A stretch of DNA of 64,000 bases from Populus alba (GCF_005239225.2 NC_133296.1:4588001-4652000); one strand, 5' to 3'; shown: positions 24,040 to 35,929, numbered from the stretch's first letter. Made by a program: numbers and translations. The notes: generated from the sequence alone by a model not told the origin.

Positions 24040-25720
24040 AAGCTTGGAAACCCGCTACAAGGTCATGCCGTTTGGGTTAAATAACGTTGGGGGCACCTAC
24101 CAAAGGGCTATGTTGACTCTATTTCACGACATGATGCATAAAGAGATTAAGGTATACGTGGATGACATGACCTAGAGAAGGAGAGAATCATGTCCAAATA
24201 TTGAAGGAATTAGTTGAAAGACTAAGAAAGTACAAGTTGAGGTTTAACCATGCAAGGTGTTCATTCGGGATGAAATCTAGGAATTTATGATGAGTGACAA
24301 AGGGATAGAAGTGGACCCTAATTAAGTAAAGGTTATTCAACCTATGCCAACTCCCAAGACTAAGAAGGATGTAAGGAGGTTCTTGGGAAGGTTGAATTAT
24401 ATTGCTCAATTTATATCCCAATTAACCACGACTTATGACCTCGTCTTCAATTGTTAAGGAGGAAGAATCTTGGAATTTGGAATAAAAATGTGAAGAAGCT
24501 TTCACGAAAATCAAGCAATACCTACTGAATCCACCCTTATCTATCGAGTTGAATTGAAAAATGGCAAGTTCTACTAGCTGAGTACAACATAGTATATATG
24601 ACAAGGAAAGCCATGAATGTCATCGCCGATCACCTAGCTGACCATGTTGTGAAAGTTTATGGGCTGTTAAAATTTAATTTTTCGGATATGCTTTCAGTCG
24701 AGGAAGGGAAATCATATTGTTGGATTATGTACTTTGAGGGCGCTGTGGTAATAGAGAGGGGGCAGTGCTAATCTTTCCTAATAAGAAACAATATCCGATT
24801 TTAGTTAAGTCGCAATTTAGGTACACTAACAACACAACTGAGTTTGAAGCTTGCATTCTCGATTTTAGAGGTTGCATTAGAGCTAAACATCAGAAAGATA
24901 GATGTGTATTGGAGACTCGATTTTGATTATTTGTCAAGTGAAAGGAAAAGGGCAAACCAAGGACGAGAAGTTGAGACCTTGCCAAGAATACTTGTCTCAA
25001 TGGGCTAGAGAATTTGAGGAAATAAAGTTCACCCATCTAGGAAGGGAAGGAAACCATTTTGATGTTTTGGGTACGCCAGCTTCTATGGCTAGAATAGACT
25101 TTGGGCACGAGGTACAACCAATACACATTGATATAAGAAATAACTTAGCTCATTATTGCTCAGTTTGAAAGAGAAATAGATGGAAACCCTTGGCACTATG
25201 ATATCAAGAATTTCATCCAAAACCAGATATATCCCATGGGGGCATCCAAAAATCAACAAGAAGACATTGAGGAGGTTGGCAATGGATTTCTATCTTGATG
25301 GGGAAACTTTGTATAAGAAATCATCTGACGAAACTTTGTTGAGATGTTTCGATGACGTGAAAAAAAAAAGTGGTTTTGATCTATCGATATGGTCCACTAG
25401 AAAAATTAATAATGCCAAGAATTTCAACGGCAAGATGATAATGGAGCTCTGCACTAAATGAAAAATCAAGCATTCCAATTCTTCGCCATATAAACCAAAG
25501 ATGAATGGTGCTGTACAAGCTGCTAACAAGAATGTCAAAAGATTATTCAGAAGATGGTAGTCACCTATAAGGATTGGCATGAGATGTTGTCATTCTCCCT
25601 TCATGCATATCGCACCGCAGTTAGAACCTTAATAGGAGCCACTTCGTAAATGTTGGTATTTGGAATGGAGGCGGTGAAATTAAAGTTCGGCCATGAATTC
25701 TCTTTGTAAAGAACCTTTTT
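24040..25720 (+). pseudogene. gypsy pol remnant (RT, RNase H, integrase pieces)
   Basis: RT motifs are visible in order: MPFGLNN, TYQRAM, then VYVDDM at about 24150-24170 and KDVRRFLGRLNYIAQF near 24366-24413. RNase H-like text (FEACI, then CQVKGKG) lies near 24845-24960. Integrase pieces follow: KKTLRRLAMDFYLDGETLYK (25260-25319) and SSPYKPKMNGAVQAANK (about 25480-25530). RT precedes integrase, the gypsy order. Many stops, frameshifts and deletions compress the whole region to about 1.7 kb. The RT N-terminal half and everything before it are missing. The relic is far more decayed than the LTRs around it. Confidence 0.88.
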
Positions 25721-26160
25721 TTTTATAAAACATATGATCTCATATCATTTGAAATCTTTTACTTAAAAGACCTTTTATGGCATGACTAAGGAGATGACTC
25801 CATCAATCGAAGAGAACTAAATCAAAACTTGACATATTTTTGCTTGCCACACTAGGGGGCAAGAAGTGCACGAAGTGCACATGAGGGTCCATAGTGAACC
25901 AAAACCCAAAGGGGTATCATAATAAAAAACTTCTAAAAAAGCATCTTTTATGAGAATTGCTAATTGCATTGAAAGTTTCAATTTTCATGAACAAAACCAA
26001 ATATTTTGAGTTTTCCTTTTGAAATAATAATAAAGCACAATACTCAATGGAGCAAGAAAGGGCCCCATAAGGAACCAGAGATCTCTTCACTAAGAGGATA
26101 TTAAGTATATTTCGGTTCATGAGAAAAGGTGGAAACAAGATCTTGAAGAAGTTTACAACG

Positions 26161-26190
26161 AAAGAGGGACCTATTTTTCTCAGGTAAGTA
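26161..26190 (+). promoter_or_regulatory. internal purine run and strong splice-donor-like site
   Basis: AAAGAGGGACCTAT is followed by CAGGTAAGT (donor at 26184). A similar purine run and CAGGTAAA occur at 60370-60405 of the second element, also before its tandem arrays. Splicing is not demonstrated. Confidence 0.4.
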
Positions 26191-26257
26191 TACATGCATA
26201 TTGATCATAATGCATTGCTTTCCACATTTGTCATATCGGTGTTTCATCATCATCTTT

Positions 26258-26800
26258 TGGGTAGTGCGTTTTTTAACCCTACCTCATTTCGAGTGCGCCT
26301 TTGAGCCCTCAGTTTTTGGGTAGTGCGTTTTCTAACCCTACCTCTTTTCGAGTGCGCTGTTTGAGCCCTCACTTCTTGGGTTAGTGCGTTTTCTAACCCT
26401 ACCTCTTTTCGAGTGTGCCGTTGAGCCCTCACTTCTCGGGTAGTGTTTTTTTTAAACCCTACCTCTTTTCGAGTGCGCTATATGAGCCCTCGCTTCTTGG
26501 GTTAGTGCGTTTTCTAACCCTACCTCTTTTCGAGTGTGCCGTTGAGCCCTCACTTCTCGGGTAGTGCGTTTTTTTTTAAACCCTACCTCTTTTCGAGTGC
26601 GCCGTTGAGGCCTCACTTCTCGGGTAGTGCGTTTTTTAACCCTACCTCATTTCGAGTGCGCTGTTTGAGCCCTCACTTCTCGGGTAGTGCATTTTTTACC
26701 CTACCTCATTGCGAGTGCGCCGTTTGAGCCCTCACCTCTCGGGTAGTTGCGTTTTCTAACCTTACCTCATTTCAAGGGCGCCTTTGAGCCCTCGCCAACA
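26258..26800. repeat. tandem array A: about nine units of about 61 bp
   Basis: Each unit reads roughly GGGTAGTGCGTTTT, AACCCTACCTC, TTTCGAGTGCGC, GAGCCCTCAC. GGTAG and CTACC form short inverted arms within a unit. The array lies just upstream of array B in the 3' untranslated part. Frames running through it are artefacts. Confidence 0.93.
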
Positions 26801-26805
26801 TTTTT

Positions 26806-27870
26806 CTGGGTAGGTCACCCATTACAACGCGATCAATTCTCCATGTTTTTATTTGGGTAGGTCACCCATTACAATCAGACCATTCTTTCACCTGGGTAGG
26901 TCACCCATTACAATGAGACCGCTCTTTCCTTTTTCTTGGGTTGGTCACCCCTTTACAATGAGACCACACTTCACATTTTTTCCATCTGGGTAGGTCACCC
27001 ATTACAATGAGACCGCATTTCACATTCTTTCCATCTGGGTAGGTCACCCATCATAATAAGACCGTTTTCCTCATTTTTCCACCTGGGTAGGTCACCCATT
27101 ACAATGAGACCGCTCTTTCCTTTTTTGGGTAGGTCACCATTACAATGAGACCAACTTTTTTTTTCTGGGTAGGTCACCCATTACAACGCGACCACTTCTT
27201 CATGTTTTTTTTTTACTTGGGTAGATCACCCATTACAATGAGACCACTCTTTCCTTCTTTTTTTTTTTTTTTTGGGTAGGTCACCCATTACAATGAGACC
27301 GCACTCTATATTTTTTCTATTTGGGTAGGTCACCCATCACAATGAGACCATTCTCCATCTTTTTTTTACCTGGGCAGGTCACCCATAAGAATGAGGCCAT
27401 TCCTCCCCCTGGGTAGGTCACCCAAAGAATGAGACCACTCTTTCTTTTTTCCACTTGGGTAGGTCACCCATCACAATGAGACCATTATTTTTCTGGGTAG
27501 GTCACCCATAAGAATGAGACCATTCTCCATTTTTTTTTACCTGGGTAGGTCACCCATAAGAATGAGGCCATTCCTCCCCTTGGGTAGGTCACCCAAAGAA
27601 TGAGACCACTCTTCCTTTTTCCACTTGGGTAGGTCACCCATCATAATGAGACCATTATTTTTTCTGGGTAGGTCACCCATCACAATGAGACCGTTATCTT
27701 TCCATTTGGGTAGGTCACCCATAAGAATGAGACCATTCTCCATTTTTTTTTACCTGGGTAGGTCACCCATAATAATGAGGCCATTCTTCCCCCTGGGTAG
27801 GTCACCCAAAGAATGAGACCACTCTTTCCCTTTTTCACTCGGGCAGGTCACCCATCATAATGAGACCATA
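26806..27870. repeat. tandem array B: about 24 units of about 35-55 bp with higher-order structure
   Basis: Core GGGTAGGTCACCC, then ATTACAATGAGACC and a T-rich spacer of variable length. From about 27367 the unit variants recur in a set order (ATAAG..GAGGCC, AAAGAATGAGACC, ATCAC or ATCAT, ATAAG..GAGACC), giving higher-order repeats at about 27367, 27541 and a partial one at 27752. GGTC and GACC within a unit can pair. Confidence 0.95.
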
Positions 27871-28176
27871 CACACATTTTTTGTATTGATTATGGGTAAA
27901 GGAATCGCCAGATGGGGTTCCAGGTTAAAGGAGATCACCAGATGGGATCTCGGATGGATTTCCATATTGATCAAACTAAAGTAAGAATTCAGAGGATCGC
28001 TGGGTAAGGATCTCGAGATGACTAAGTTTTGATCATAGTTTTTGGGCTAAGGAGGATTGTTATAAAGGACAAAGTTTCAGATCAATCAAGCTTTGACCGG
28101 ATCAGTTTCGAGAGTCCCGTTTCGGGTTTTATCTTTATAACACTTACTGCGTAACACCTATGCTCCGTAAGTATTA

Positions 28177-28191
28177 TAAAGAGGGGGCATC
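28177..28191 (+). promoter_or_regulatory. gypsy polypurine tract (element 1)
   Basis: AAAGAGGGGGCATC directly precedes the 3' LTR start at 28192. The identical tract precedes the 3' LTR of the second element, and each fixes the LTR boundary. Confidence 0.9.
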
Positions 28192-30696
28192 TGTTGTAAC
28201 CCATTTTTGGGTCCCCATGAAAAATAAAATAAATAGCCAAAAGATGTTAGAAAAATAACAGGAGGCAGAAGCGCTCGGAAAACAGTCAGAAAATTGGTCA
28301 AGGAATTTAAAAATACAAGGATTGAATTTTTTGACAAATATTCTTGAAGGATGAAAGCCCTATTGAGAAGCAAAATTTGAATTTTGAGGAGAAAAGCCCA
28401 AATTTGGATGATTATGGATTTAATTGGATTTTTATTTGAATTTCTAGAAGATTTGATTGCAAGAAAAATTGATTTTTAAGTCAATTTGGGCTTTAATTAG
28501 AAGAAATTTAAGTTCTGGGGCCAAAATATATTTTTTAGGAATTTATTGGGTCAAATTAGGGGCTTAATTGCATAAATATTGAAGTTTAATGGCCATTTAG
28601 GGACTTAATTAAGAAAATCCGAAACCAGGGACCAAATTGGAAGAGGCGCGTAATTGGAGGGGCTGTAATTATTCTGTTCAGGGGCCTAATTGAAGAAATT
28701 GGAAGTTTATTAATCAATTGAGGGCTCAATTGCACAAATCAGAGGCCAAGGACCAAAGTGAAAAAGGCGGCCAACAAGAGGGGCGGAGACCGAATTTGGA
28801 GGACTGATTTGAAGTTTGGCCCATTTAAATGAAACGGCGCGTTTTATCCAAAACGACGCCGTTTCATAAAAAAAAGGAGGAAGACCAGAACGGTGTCGTT
28901 TTGAACGACACTGTTCATCTTCCTCCTTCCCCCCGAAGCAGAGCAGCAGAAGAAGAAAACCATTTTGTTTTTTTCAAATCTTCCCGCCTCTCTCTCCTCG
29001 TCCCCACCACCTTTAGACACTGGCCGACCAGCCGTTGCACCGCACTAACAATGGTCCCGTCTTTTCTTCCCCTATAAATAAATACAGAAGAAACCGAAAA
29101 AAAAAAGGGGAGAGACCCCGAAGGGAGGAGAGAGAGAGGAGACCGAAGAGAGAGAGAACCAACAAGAGAGAGGGAAAGAGAAAGGAATAAACAGAAAACA
29201 AAAAGAAAACAGAAAACAAAGAGAAAGGAAGGAAAAGAAAGAAAAACCGAAAACGAAGAAGAGGGGAAGAGGAAGAAAATCTTTTCTCTCCGCAGCCGTT
29301 CGAACCGCCACAGCACCGCCCGGAGCCGCCGTACGCGAGCCACGCCACCGCAGCTCCACCAGCGACCGCCTCCACGCCAGGTACCCGTTCCTTTCTTCCC
29401 TGCATTCCTTTCGTGGCAGCCTTGCCTCCTGCATGTTGCATGCAGGAGGCGGGGGGGAGAAAAATAATTCTCCCCCCCCCCCGCTGGGCTGCTAACGCTG
29501 GGCCAGCCCGATGCTGGCCCAGCCATACACGTCTGGGCCGGTTCTGGCCCAGACTGAAGAATTTTCGGTTGGGCCGAGTTCGGCCCAACCTTTCCTTGTT
29601 GGGCTGAGTCCGGCCCGTTTATTTGGGCCGGCCCAGCCCGAATTGTTTTATATTTATATATTTATATATATTATAATATGTTATAATATATGTATGTATA
29701 TATGTATATATATATATAAAATATAATAATAATAAAAAAATATTTTGAAAAATCTTAAAAAAATATTGTTGATTTTTCTACATATTTTTGTCAAAGTGGT
29801 TTTAATGTTGGTTTGTATTTTTATACCGTAAGGATACAAAACCAATGTTAAAAAATACCCGGTTTTCGTCAAAATATCAAAGATTTTCAGAATAAAAATG
29901 TTTTTGATTTCAAAAATTTTTCTAAAAAGTCCCTAAAAAATATTGTTGATTTTTCTGCATATTTTAGCAAAGTGGATTAATATTGGGTTGTATTTTTATA
30001 CCGTAAGGATACAAGCTCAGTATTAAAATACCTGATTTTCGTCAAAAGCATAAAAATAATATTTTCCAAAAAATTTGTTTTTGTTTTAAAAATACGGCCT
30101 AGTCTCTCCAATATATATATATAAATATTATATAACATCAATATTTTCACACAACAAAGAAAATTTTCAAAACAATATATGTATTAACATTGCATTTTTG
30201 GCTTTAATAACCAGTTTATTCAAGCCATGAGAACTAGGCCAATATTTCAAAAAAATTCTAAAAAAATCTATTTTTTTCTTTTTTAGTTTGTGGGATTACG
30301 AATTTATACGTAAAACGTATTCCTACATATTATTAATAAAGTTTTGGTAAAGACATTAGAACGGTTAGGATTTTACCCGATAAGATAAAAGACCTTCTTA
30401 CCGAGGAGGATTTTTCTTGAACCATAGACAGACCAACGACTAGAAGTACAATAACACCTTATTTTTTATCAGTCAATAAAACAATGCAGCTTACCTTAGG
30501 TAGGCGTATTTGGGGTGCTAATACCTTCCCTTTACGCAACCAGTCCCCGTACCCAATCTCTGAGACCAGTTAGGGTTCCTAGTGACCAAAATACTAGGTG
30601 GCGACTCCAAAGAACCAAATCAAACCAAAAATAAAAAAAATTCGCCAGTCGAACCCGCAAATCGCAATTGAAAAAGATTTTTTGGGGGGTGCGACA
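28192..30696 (+). repeat. 3' LTR of the intronic gypsy element
   Basis: Nearly identical to 20672-23170 along its whole length. TATA box at 29073-29079. PBS-core copy at 30599-30608. It ends GCGACA at 30696, then the ATAAT target duplication. Confidence 0.96.
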
Positions 30697-30914
30697 ATAA
30701 TAATAGTTTTTTTTAAAAAAATTATTAATAATAATGATGATGATGATTTTTAATTTTACCCTTCAAATGAAATGTATTTTTGTTTTTCAATATTAATAAT
30801 ATTTTTTTAAAAATTTAATAATTATTATATTAATAATTTCAACTATAATAAAAATAATAAATATTTATAATAATAATAATAAATAATAATAATAATAATA
30901 CAAATAATTATATT

Positions 30915-31375
30915 TAGAAACCTAAGACCCCAGAACCATGGGTCCTGAAGCCAGACTCAAGAGAATTAGGTCCTACGTGAACCTATTAGTCGTGAGTCCG
31001 GATGACAGACCCAAGAATCTTGGGTCCTAAAGCCTGACCTAAGAGAATTGAGTATTACGCAAACCTATTAGACGTGAGTCTGAATGACAAATCCAAGAAG
31101 CTTGGGTCCTAACACTGGACCCAAGAGAATTATGTCTTGACATCAAAGCCATTAGTAGCGGGTCCGAACGTTGAACCTAAGAGCCCTGGGTCCAAACAGT
31201 GGACTCATTAGCCTTGGGTTCTGATCCCGGACCCAAGAGTCTTGGGTCCTCACGCAACCTTACAACCCTGGGTTTGCATGCCATATCCATTAGCCTGAGT
31301 CCTAGATGCCAGACCTGTTAACCTTGGGTTCGAAAACCTGACCCACATGTTTTTAGTCTTGACGCTAGACCCAAG
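30915..31375. repeat. degenerate palindromic repeat island (GACCCAAGA/TCTTGGGTC)
   Basis: GACCC and GGGTC words recur every 20-60 bases. Two exact palindromes stand out: 31008-31026 (9+1+9) and 31229-31249 (10+1+10). Other copies are imperfect. Unit text includes GAGAATTA and CCTATTAG. Family unknown to me. Confidence 0.75.
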
Positions 31376-31859
31376 TTAATAACAATAATAATAATTGATT
31401 TTATTCTTCAAATTAATTCTATATTTTTTTATAGTAATAATATTTATTTCAAATTTAATAATATTAATGAACATAATAATTTTTATAAATATTAATAATA
31501 ATATTATTATTAAACTCATCTGACCTAAGTTCTAATAGTTTTTAATCCCTTCAAATCAAATTTATGGTTTTTATTCAATATCAATAATATTTTTTTCAAA
31601 TTTATTAATGATAATGATAATTATGACAATAACAATACCAATAACAATTTTTAATTTTATCCTTTAAATCAATCTACTATTTTTCTTTGATAGTAATAAT
31701 ATATTTTTTTAAAAATTTATTAATAACAATAAGAATTTATTTTTTTTACAATTTATTAATCACAATAAGAATTTATAATTTTACTCTTCAAATCAAATTT
31801 ATAGTTATTTTTCAATATTAATAATATTAACTATAATAAAAATAATAATATTATAATCC

Positions 31860-32110
31860 AAAGGCGCGCTGGTCTGTAGCCTACATGGGCTTGCAACCCT
31901 TGGGGGGCTTTACAGATCCTAAGCGCAGGTCAGCAAACCTCATGCACACGGGTCTGTCCTTAACACGCGGTTCTGCATACCCACAAGCGCATGGGTTTGC
32001 GTGCTTGAGATGTGTAGACCCATGCGCCTGGGTCTATAGCCAGACCCGCGGGTCTGGCCCTAGTGCCCAGGGCTTGGCAACCCCAGCGCTAGGTGTCTGC
32101 AGCCCCTATT
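31860..32110. repeat. GC-rich GGGTCTG/AGACCC repeat island
   Basis: Repeated ATGGGTTTG, ACACGGGTCTG, AGACCCATGCGC and AGACCCGCGGGTCTGG words, the last a perfect palindrome, are embedded in AT-rich DNA. It may be related to the island at 30915-31375. The open frame across it (31885-32112) shows no domain. Confidence 0.6.
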
Positions 32111-33417
32111 AAAATCAGAACTGGTCATTTTTTTCTCAACCATCTTTTCAATGTCAAATGCATTCCAATAAAAAGACAACCCTCCTTGCAGTCTTTGCAA
32201 CTTTTTATGGCAAAGGTAGCTTTGTTATTATACTACTTCAATTCATAATATTTTGTGTCTTAGCCCTTTTAGTATATTGTATAATTTTAAAAAATAAGAG
32301 TGTTCTCTTACATGCTTGATACAGCATTGTAAAAGTGGCTTTTCAAGTTGATCAAGGTAATTCGGGACTAAAATGTTTTTCATAAAAAGAGTTACTTGTA
32401 ATGATTTATTACAATTATCCAAAACTGTCTTCTTTATAAACCAGGAGGTTGATGATTTTCTTTGCTTATAAAAGTCTTGGCATTGCCTATAAGACAGTAA
32501 CTGGATGTAGTATTCCAAGCGACAGTTTCAGTCAATTTCAGTTGGGATATCATCATATACATTGCTTGCCACTGTTGTTCGTGCCCATATAAATGATCCG
32601 ATTTGTTATATCCTCTTTAAGGTCCGGATGCCTGTTTTGGTGATATGTATCACAAAAAGAAGACGTGGTAAAGATTGGATTGAACAGCAGAGTAGAATAT
32701 CTTCATATATATATTTGTCCTGCAGATAATTCAAAACATGTGGAGCATGATTGTTTGTTTGTTTCTTTTTTAATTTTTTTCGTTTTTTTTATGCCGCAAA
32801 CCTTCAAATCCCCCCCTCCCCATTCATTATCGAGATGCCCTTTTCTTTTTCTTAAGAAAAAAAGCTGCATGCTTCCTCACATTTCACAGCTGGAACAGGC
32901 TCTATTCCACCCAGAATTGATACTAATTAGTAGGCCACAAATCTAGAACTGGTTGCAAACTAGTGCCAGTGGCTTTGTTGCTCCTCTCCTTAATCCACCC
33001 AGATATCATTTAAGGCTTCCAATAGGCAACTCTTATCGTGTATCACTTGATTGTTGCATGCAAGCAGTCAACTTGCAGGCATGCATACAGGTGTACCATT
33101 GCAATTTTTCAAACCAGCTTGAACTTGATTTTTTCTCTTGTATTTTGACAAACAAACCTTCTCCTTTTAGAGTTTTCATGTAAGATTGTTACTGAAATAA
33201 ATTATAATTTGACCTCGAAGTATTTATTTAGGGTGTAATGCTGTGTAGCCATACCCTATAGCGAAGTATGGCATGTTAAGTTGAGTGATAATGATTGAGC
33301 ACTTTGATAGTTGAGTGGAAGTCCTCATGATAGCGTATTCCTTTTCTTTTTTCCTCCTGAGCCACAAATGGTATACCTTACGAAATGTTTCTTGTCCCAA
33401 AAAAAATATTTCTGCAG

Positions 33418-33652
33418 GTGCAGCTGATTCCGTACAATCCAGATGTTCTTGATGAGTCTATCCTATGGACTGAAAGCAAGGACATGGGTGATGGTTTCAG
33501 AGCTGTAAGGATGGTTAACAATACGCATCTTAATGTAGATGCTTTTCACGGTGATAAGAAATCTGGTGGTGTCCATGATGGCACCTCTATTGTTCTCTGG
33601 AAATGGAACAAAGGAGATAACCAACAATGGAAGATCATCCCAACTCGGTACT
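33418..33652 (+). CDS. EULS3: EUL lectin exon 3
   Basis: Preceded by TTTCTGCAG. It encodes PYNPDVLDESILWTESKD, VRMVNNTHLNVDAFHGDKKS and NKGDNQQWKIIP, the conserved C-terminal half of the EUL domain with its QxW-type end. A donor-like T/GTAAGT follows at 33653. Without splicing the frame would run on to 33687. Confidence 0.93.
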
Positions 33653-33859
33653 GTAAGTTTCTAAACAAACAAAACACAAGGTTCTAAAATTCCTATCCAA
33701 GTTTTACCATCTCTTTGCTTTTTGTCAAGCAAAACATCATAAAAAAGCACAAATCCAAGAATTTCATTTGATGAAAAAGAAGTCCAGGATTAATATAAGA
33801 AATCCTAAATGCCTTTATACTTGTTCTGATGTTCTTGCTGTTGATCATTATAAATGCAG

Positions 33860-34200
33860 GAAATATGCGTGATGGTGTTGCCATTTTTGTCTTTTGTTCC
33901 TTTTGAGAACGTTTTGTGCTGCATTCTCCTTGGTGTGAGAAACTTGTGTGTCAAACTCTTCGACCTATGTTTAGCCTTCATTATCCTTAAATCAGTTTGA
34001 AACATACATTGCAGAATCTGTACTGATGAACCTTCTACCTATAATACTTTACATGTTCTTGGTGTTGTATACTCTTTTGTAGTTCCCTCGACGTGTTTTG
34101 CACATTCATCTCTCTGTAAGATCAAGGTGGCATATAAAGACAATCAGGTCCTCTAAATTTCATTATTGAAGGATCTGTGTCTTTCATTTCACATATCACA
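33860..34200 (+). other. EULS3: last EUL exon: stop codon completion and 3' UTR
   Basis: The acceptor AAATGCAG ends at 33859. The next two bases, GA, complete the TGA stop with the T at 33652. The rest is presumed 3' UTR. The polyadenylation site is not determined. Confidence 0.6.
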
Positions 34201-35924
34201 CTCAGTACTTCGACGATAAACATTCATATGCTGTATAGAGTTTGTGGAGGTGCTGGGAGAAATAGACCGGCAGAGATGTGGGCAAAACCAATACACGATA
34301 ATTTTAGCGTCAAACTTTGAAGAACATAGTTGAATACATAAAAACAAATTGATCTTAGCCTGGGGAATTAAGGGGTCGCAATTAGAGTTGCTAATTCTGA
34401 CCAACTTGGTATCTGGGCATCTAATGACTTTTCTGACAGTAGAGTGAGAAGTAGCATTAAAGATCTTACACACGAGAGTTCACAAGAACTTGTTCCTCGA
34501 TCAACACTTGAGATTAAAATCGAATTTCATTGTCTGAAATTAAATATCGATGATCGGATCATCATGATCCTTCACTGGATGAAGTTGAGGTTGTAGATGA
34601 AAAATGACTTGTCTTCTGTGAAGCTCAAGTTTCCGGCTGCATTTCTTTGAACTTTAAAGTTTAATCTCTGAAACTCTAATTATTTTAAATTAATAATAAT
34701 AATAAAAAAAATTCTGGCCGAGATTAGCCAAACGACATAACATAGATCCTCGTAATAACATTTCTTTTTTCTCATCTAGTTGATAAAATTTACCCATTCA
34801 GATATTCAACCTCTAATATTAATTAGTAGTGCTAATTACACGCTATAATTTTTTTACAATAGATTTATAATACAAAATATTATTATCCTTATAATTTAGA
34901 GTTCAAAATACTGTTCTTGTTGGTTTCAATCTATATAAAAAGGATAGCCCCAATTTATTTTATTATATGTGTTTTTTATGAATAAAAAATGTTTCTCCTT
35001 CACAAAAAAAACAAAAAGACAAAAGTCTTAAACTTATCCTTTTGTTGTATTTAATTACTCATCTTTTATTAATTAACCCTCATGTTCTTGGAATGTATCC
35101 AATCAAAATAATAGCATACTTTTATCGTGTGTACATATTTACTGTACATAATTAAATGTTTTTTATTATGAGAATGATAAAACTTTTGGTATTCATGGAC
35201 AACCTACACCAACTATTAAAGCTGTATTTGGAAATATTGATCAACTAGCATTTTTTAAAAATTAATTTTTAAATTTTTATTATTAAAAAATTAAATATTT
35301 TTGAATCGTTTTGCTGTATTGTTTTCAAAAAATAATTTTTTAAAAATAAAAAATTTTATTTTTAGAGATACTTTCAGCATGAAAAGTGCTTTGAAAATCA
35401 ACAACAAACCTAGCTCTCAAACCAGGTTAACGTTTGTTTTAAAATTTTATTTTTATAAGATAATTTAATATTATACCAGTGAATTGTGTTGATATCATTT
35501 CTAATATAAATACTAATATTAAACATAGTGTATCACCAAATTGAGGCGCACAAACAAACCACAATATAACATTAGAAATATTAACCAGAAACAAACTACA
35601 CCAAATCTTAATATAGTTTTAAATCACTCTACAATATTATAAAAATTTCATCTTATACAAAAAAAAAATCAAACTATGGTCACGAGTATCTGATAGTACA
35701 TCAAATAAGTTAATCTTCACCAGTTAGGGAATCTCAAATTAATCTATTATTGATTAATTTGTTCACTAAATGTAGTGTATAAACAAATACTAATATAATA
35801 AGCAACATACAATAACTTGTCTGTGACTTATTATAGTATAAATTTTGTATAGTAAGTGTATTATATGTATAAATACAGCAATGGATATACACAAAAAAAT
35901 ACTTGAAAAATAATTATTCTAGTA
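34201..35924. other. intergenic, no gene recognised
   Basis: AT-rich spacer. A worn MITE-like stretch with TTTTTAAAAATTAATTTTTAA blocks lies at about 35210-35430 and resembles 39540-39968. No RNA gene found. Confidence 0.5.
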
Positions 35925-35929
35925 AGTGG

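Larger units (their letters stand above)
20672..30696 (+). mobile_element. Ty3/gypsy (Tat/Ogre-like) element, 10,025 bp, inserted in the lectin intron
   Basis: LTRs of 2,499 and 2,505 bp (20672-23170 and 28192-30696) bound an internal region of about 5.0 kb. The flanks carry a perfect 5-bp duplication, ATAAT (20667-20671 and 30697-30701). The LTRs start TGTTGTAACCC and end GGGTGCGACA. A primer-binding site follows the 5' LTR and the tract AAAGAGGGGGCATC precedes the 3' LTR. The differences I see between the LTRs are mostly one-base length changes in homopolymers, which implies recent insertion. No gag or protease is recognisable and pol is a truncated relic, so movement must have used proteins from elsewhere. 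It lies in the same orientation as the lectin gene. Confidence 0.96.
30697..33417. other. remainder of lectin intron 2, downstream of the insertion
   Basis: AT-rich AAT/TTA-repeat DNA alternates with two GC-richer repeat islands (30915-31375 and 31860-32110). From about 32110 the sequence is ordinary unique intron DNA, ending in TTTCTGCAG before exon 3. Confidence 0.7.
18664..33861 (+). pseudogene. EULS3: EUL-family lectin (EULS3 type), two premature stops, intron 2 enlarged by a retrotransposon
   Basis: Exons: 18664-19227, 19741-19863, 33418-33652, 33860-33861. Phases agree, and the stop TGA is split across the last intron (T at 33652, GA at 33860-33861). The reading has 307 codons plus stop. 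The N-terminal part is a His/Pro/Asp-rich disordered region, as in S3-type EUL proteins. The Euonymus-lectin domain starts near codon 160 (SFKVYSKAQPEFHL) and ends with KGDNQQWKIIP. EUL proteins are carbohydrate-binding and nucleocytoplasmic, linked to stress and stomatal responses in Arabidopsis. Two in-frame stops interrupt exon 1: TAG at 18874-18876 (codon 71) and TAA at 18982-18984 (codon 107). The lectin domain itself is open, and an in-frame ATG at 19057 (codon 132) precedes it, so a truncated lectin remains possible. Intron 2 spans 13,554 bases. Confidence 0.88.

Noticed and set aside
26250..27816. Frames with repeating peptides such as MGDLPRWK
   Set aside because: Products of reading through tandem arrays A and B. 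No start context, and frames occur on both strands.
26806..27870. Regular repeats resembling a CRISPR array
   Set aside because: Plant nuclear DNA, units vary in sequence and spacing, spacers are T-rich fillers rather than unique, and the array lies in the 3' part of an LTR element.
33385..33687. Single-exon reading of the lectin C-terminal fragment
   Set aside because: The frame starts in intron DNA before a clear TTTCTGCAG acceptor and runs past a donor-like site. The exon model 33418-33652 fits the EUL family better.
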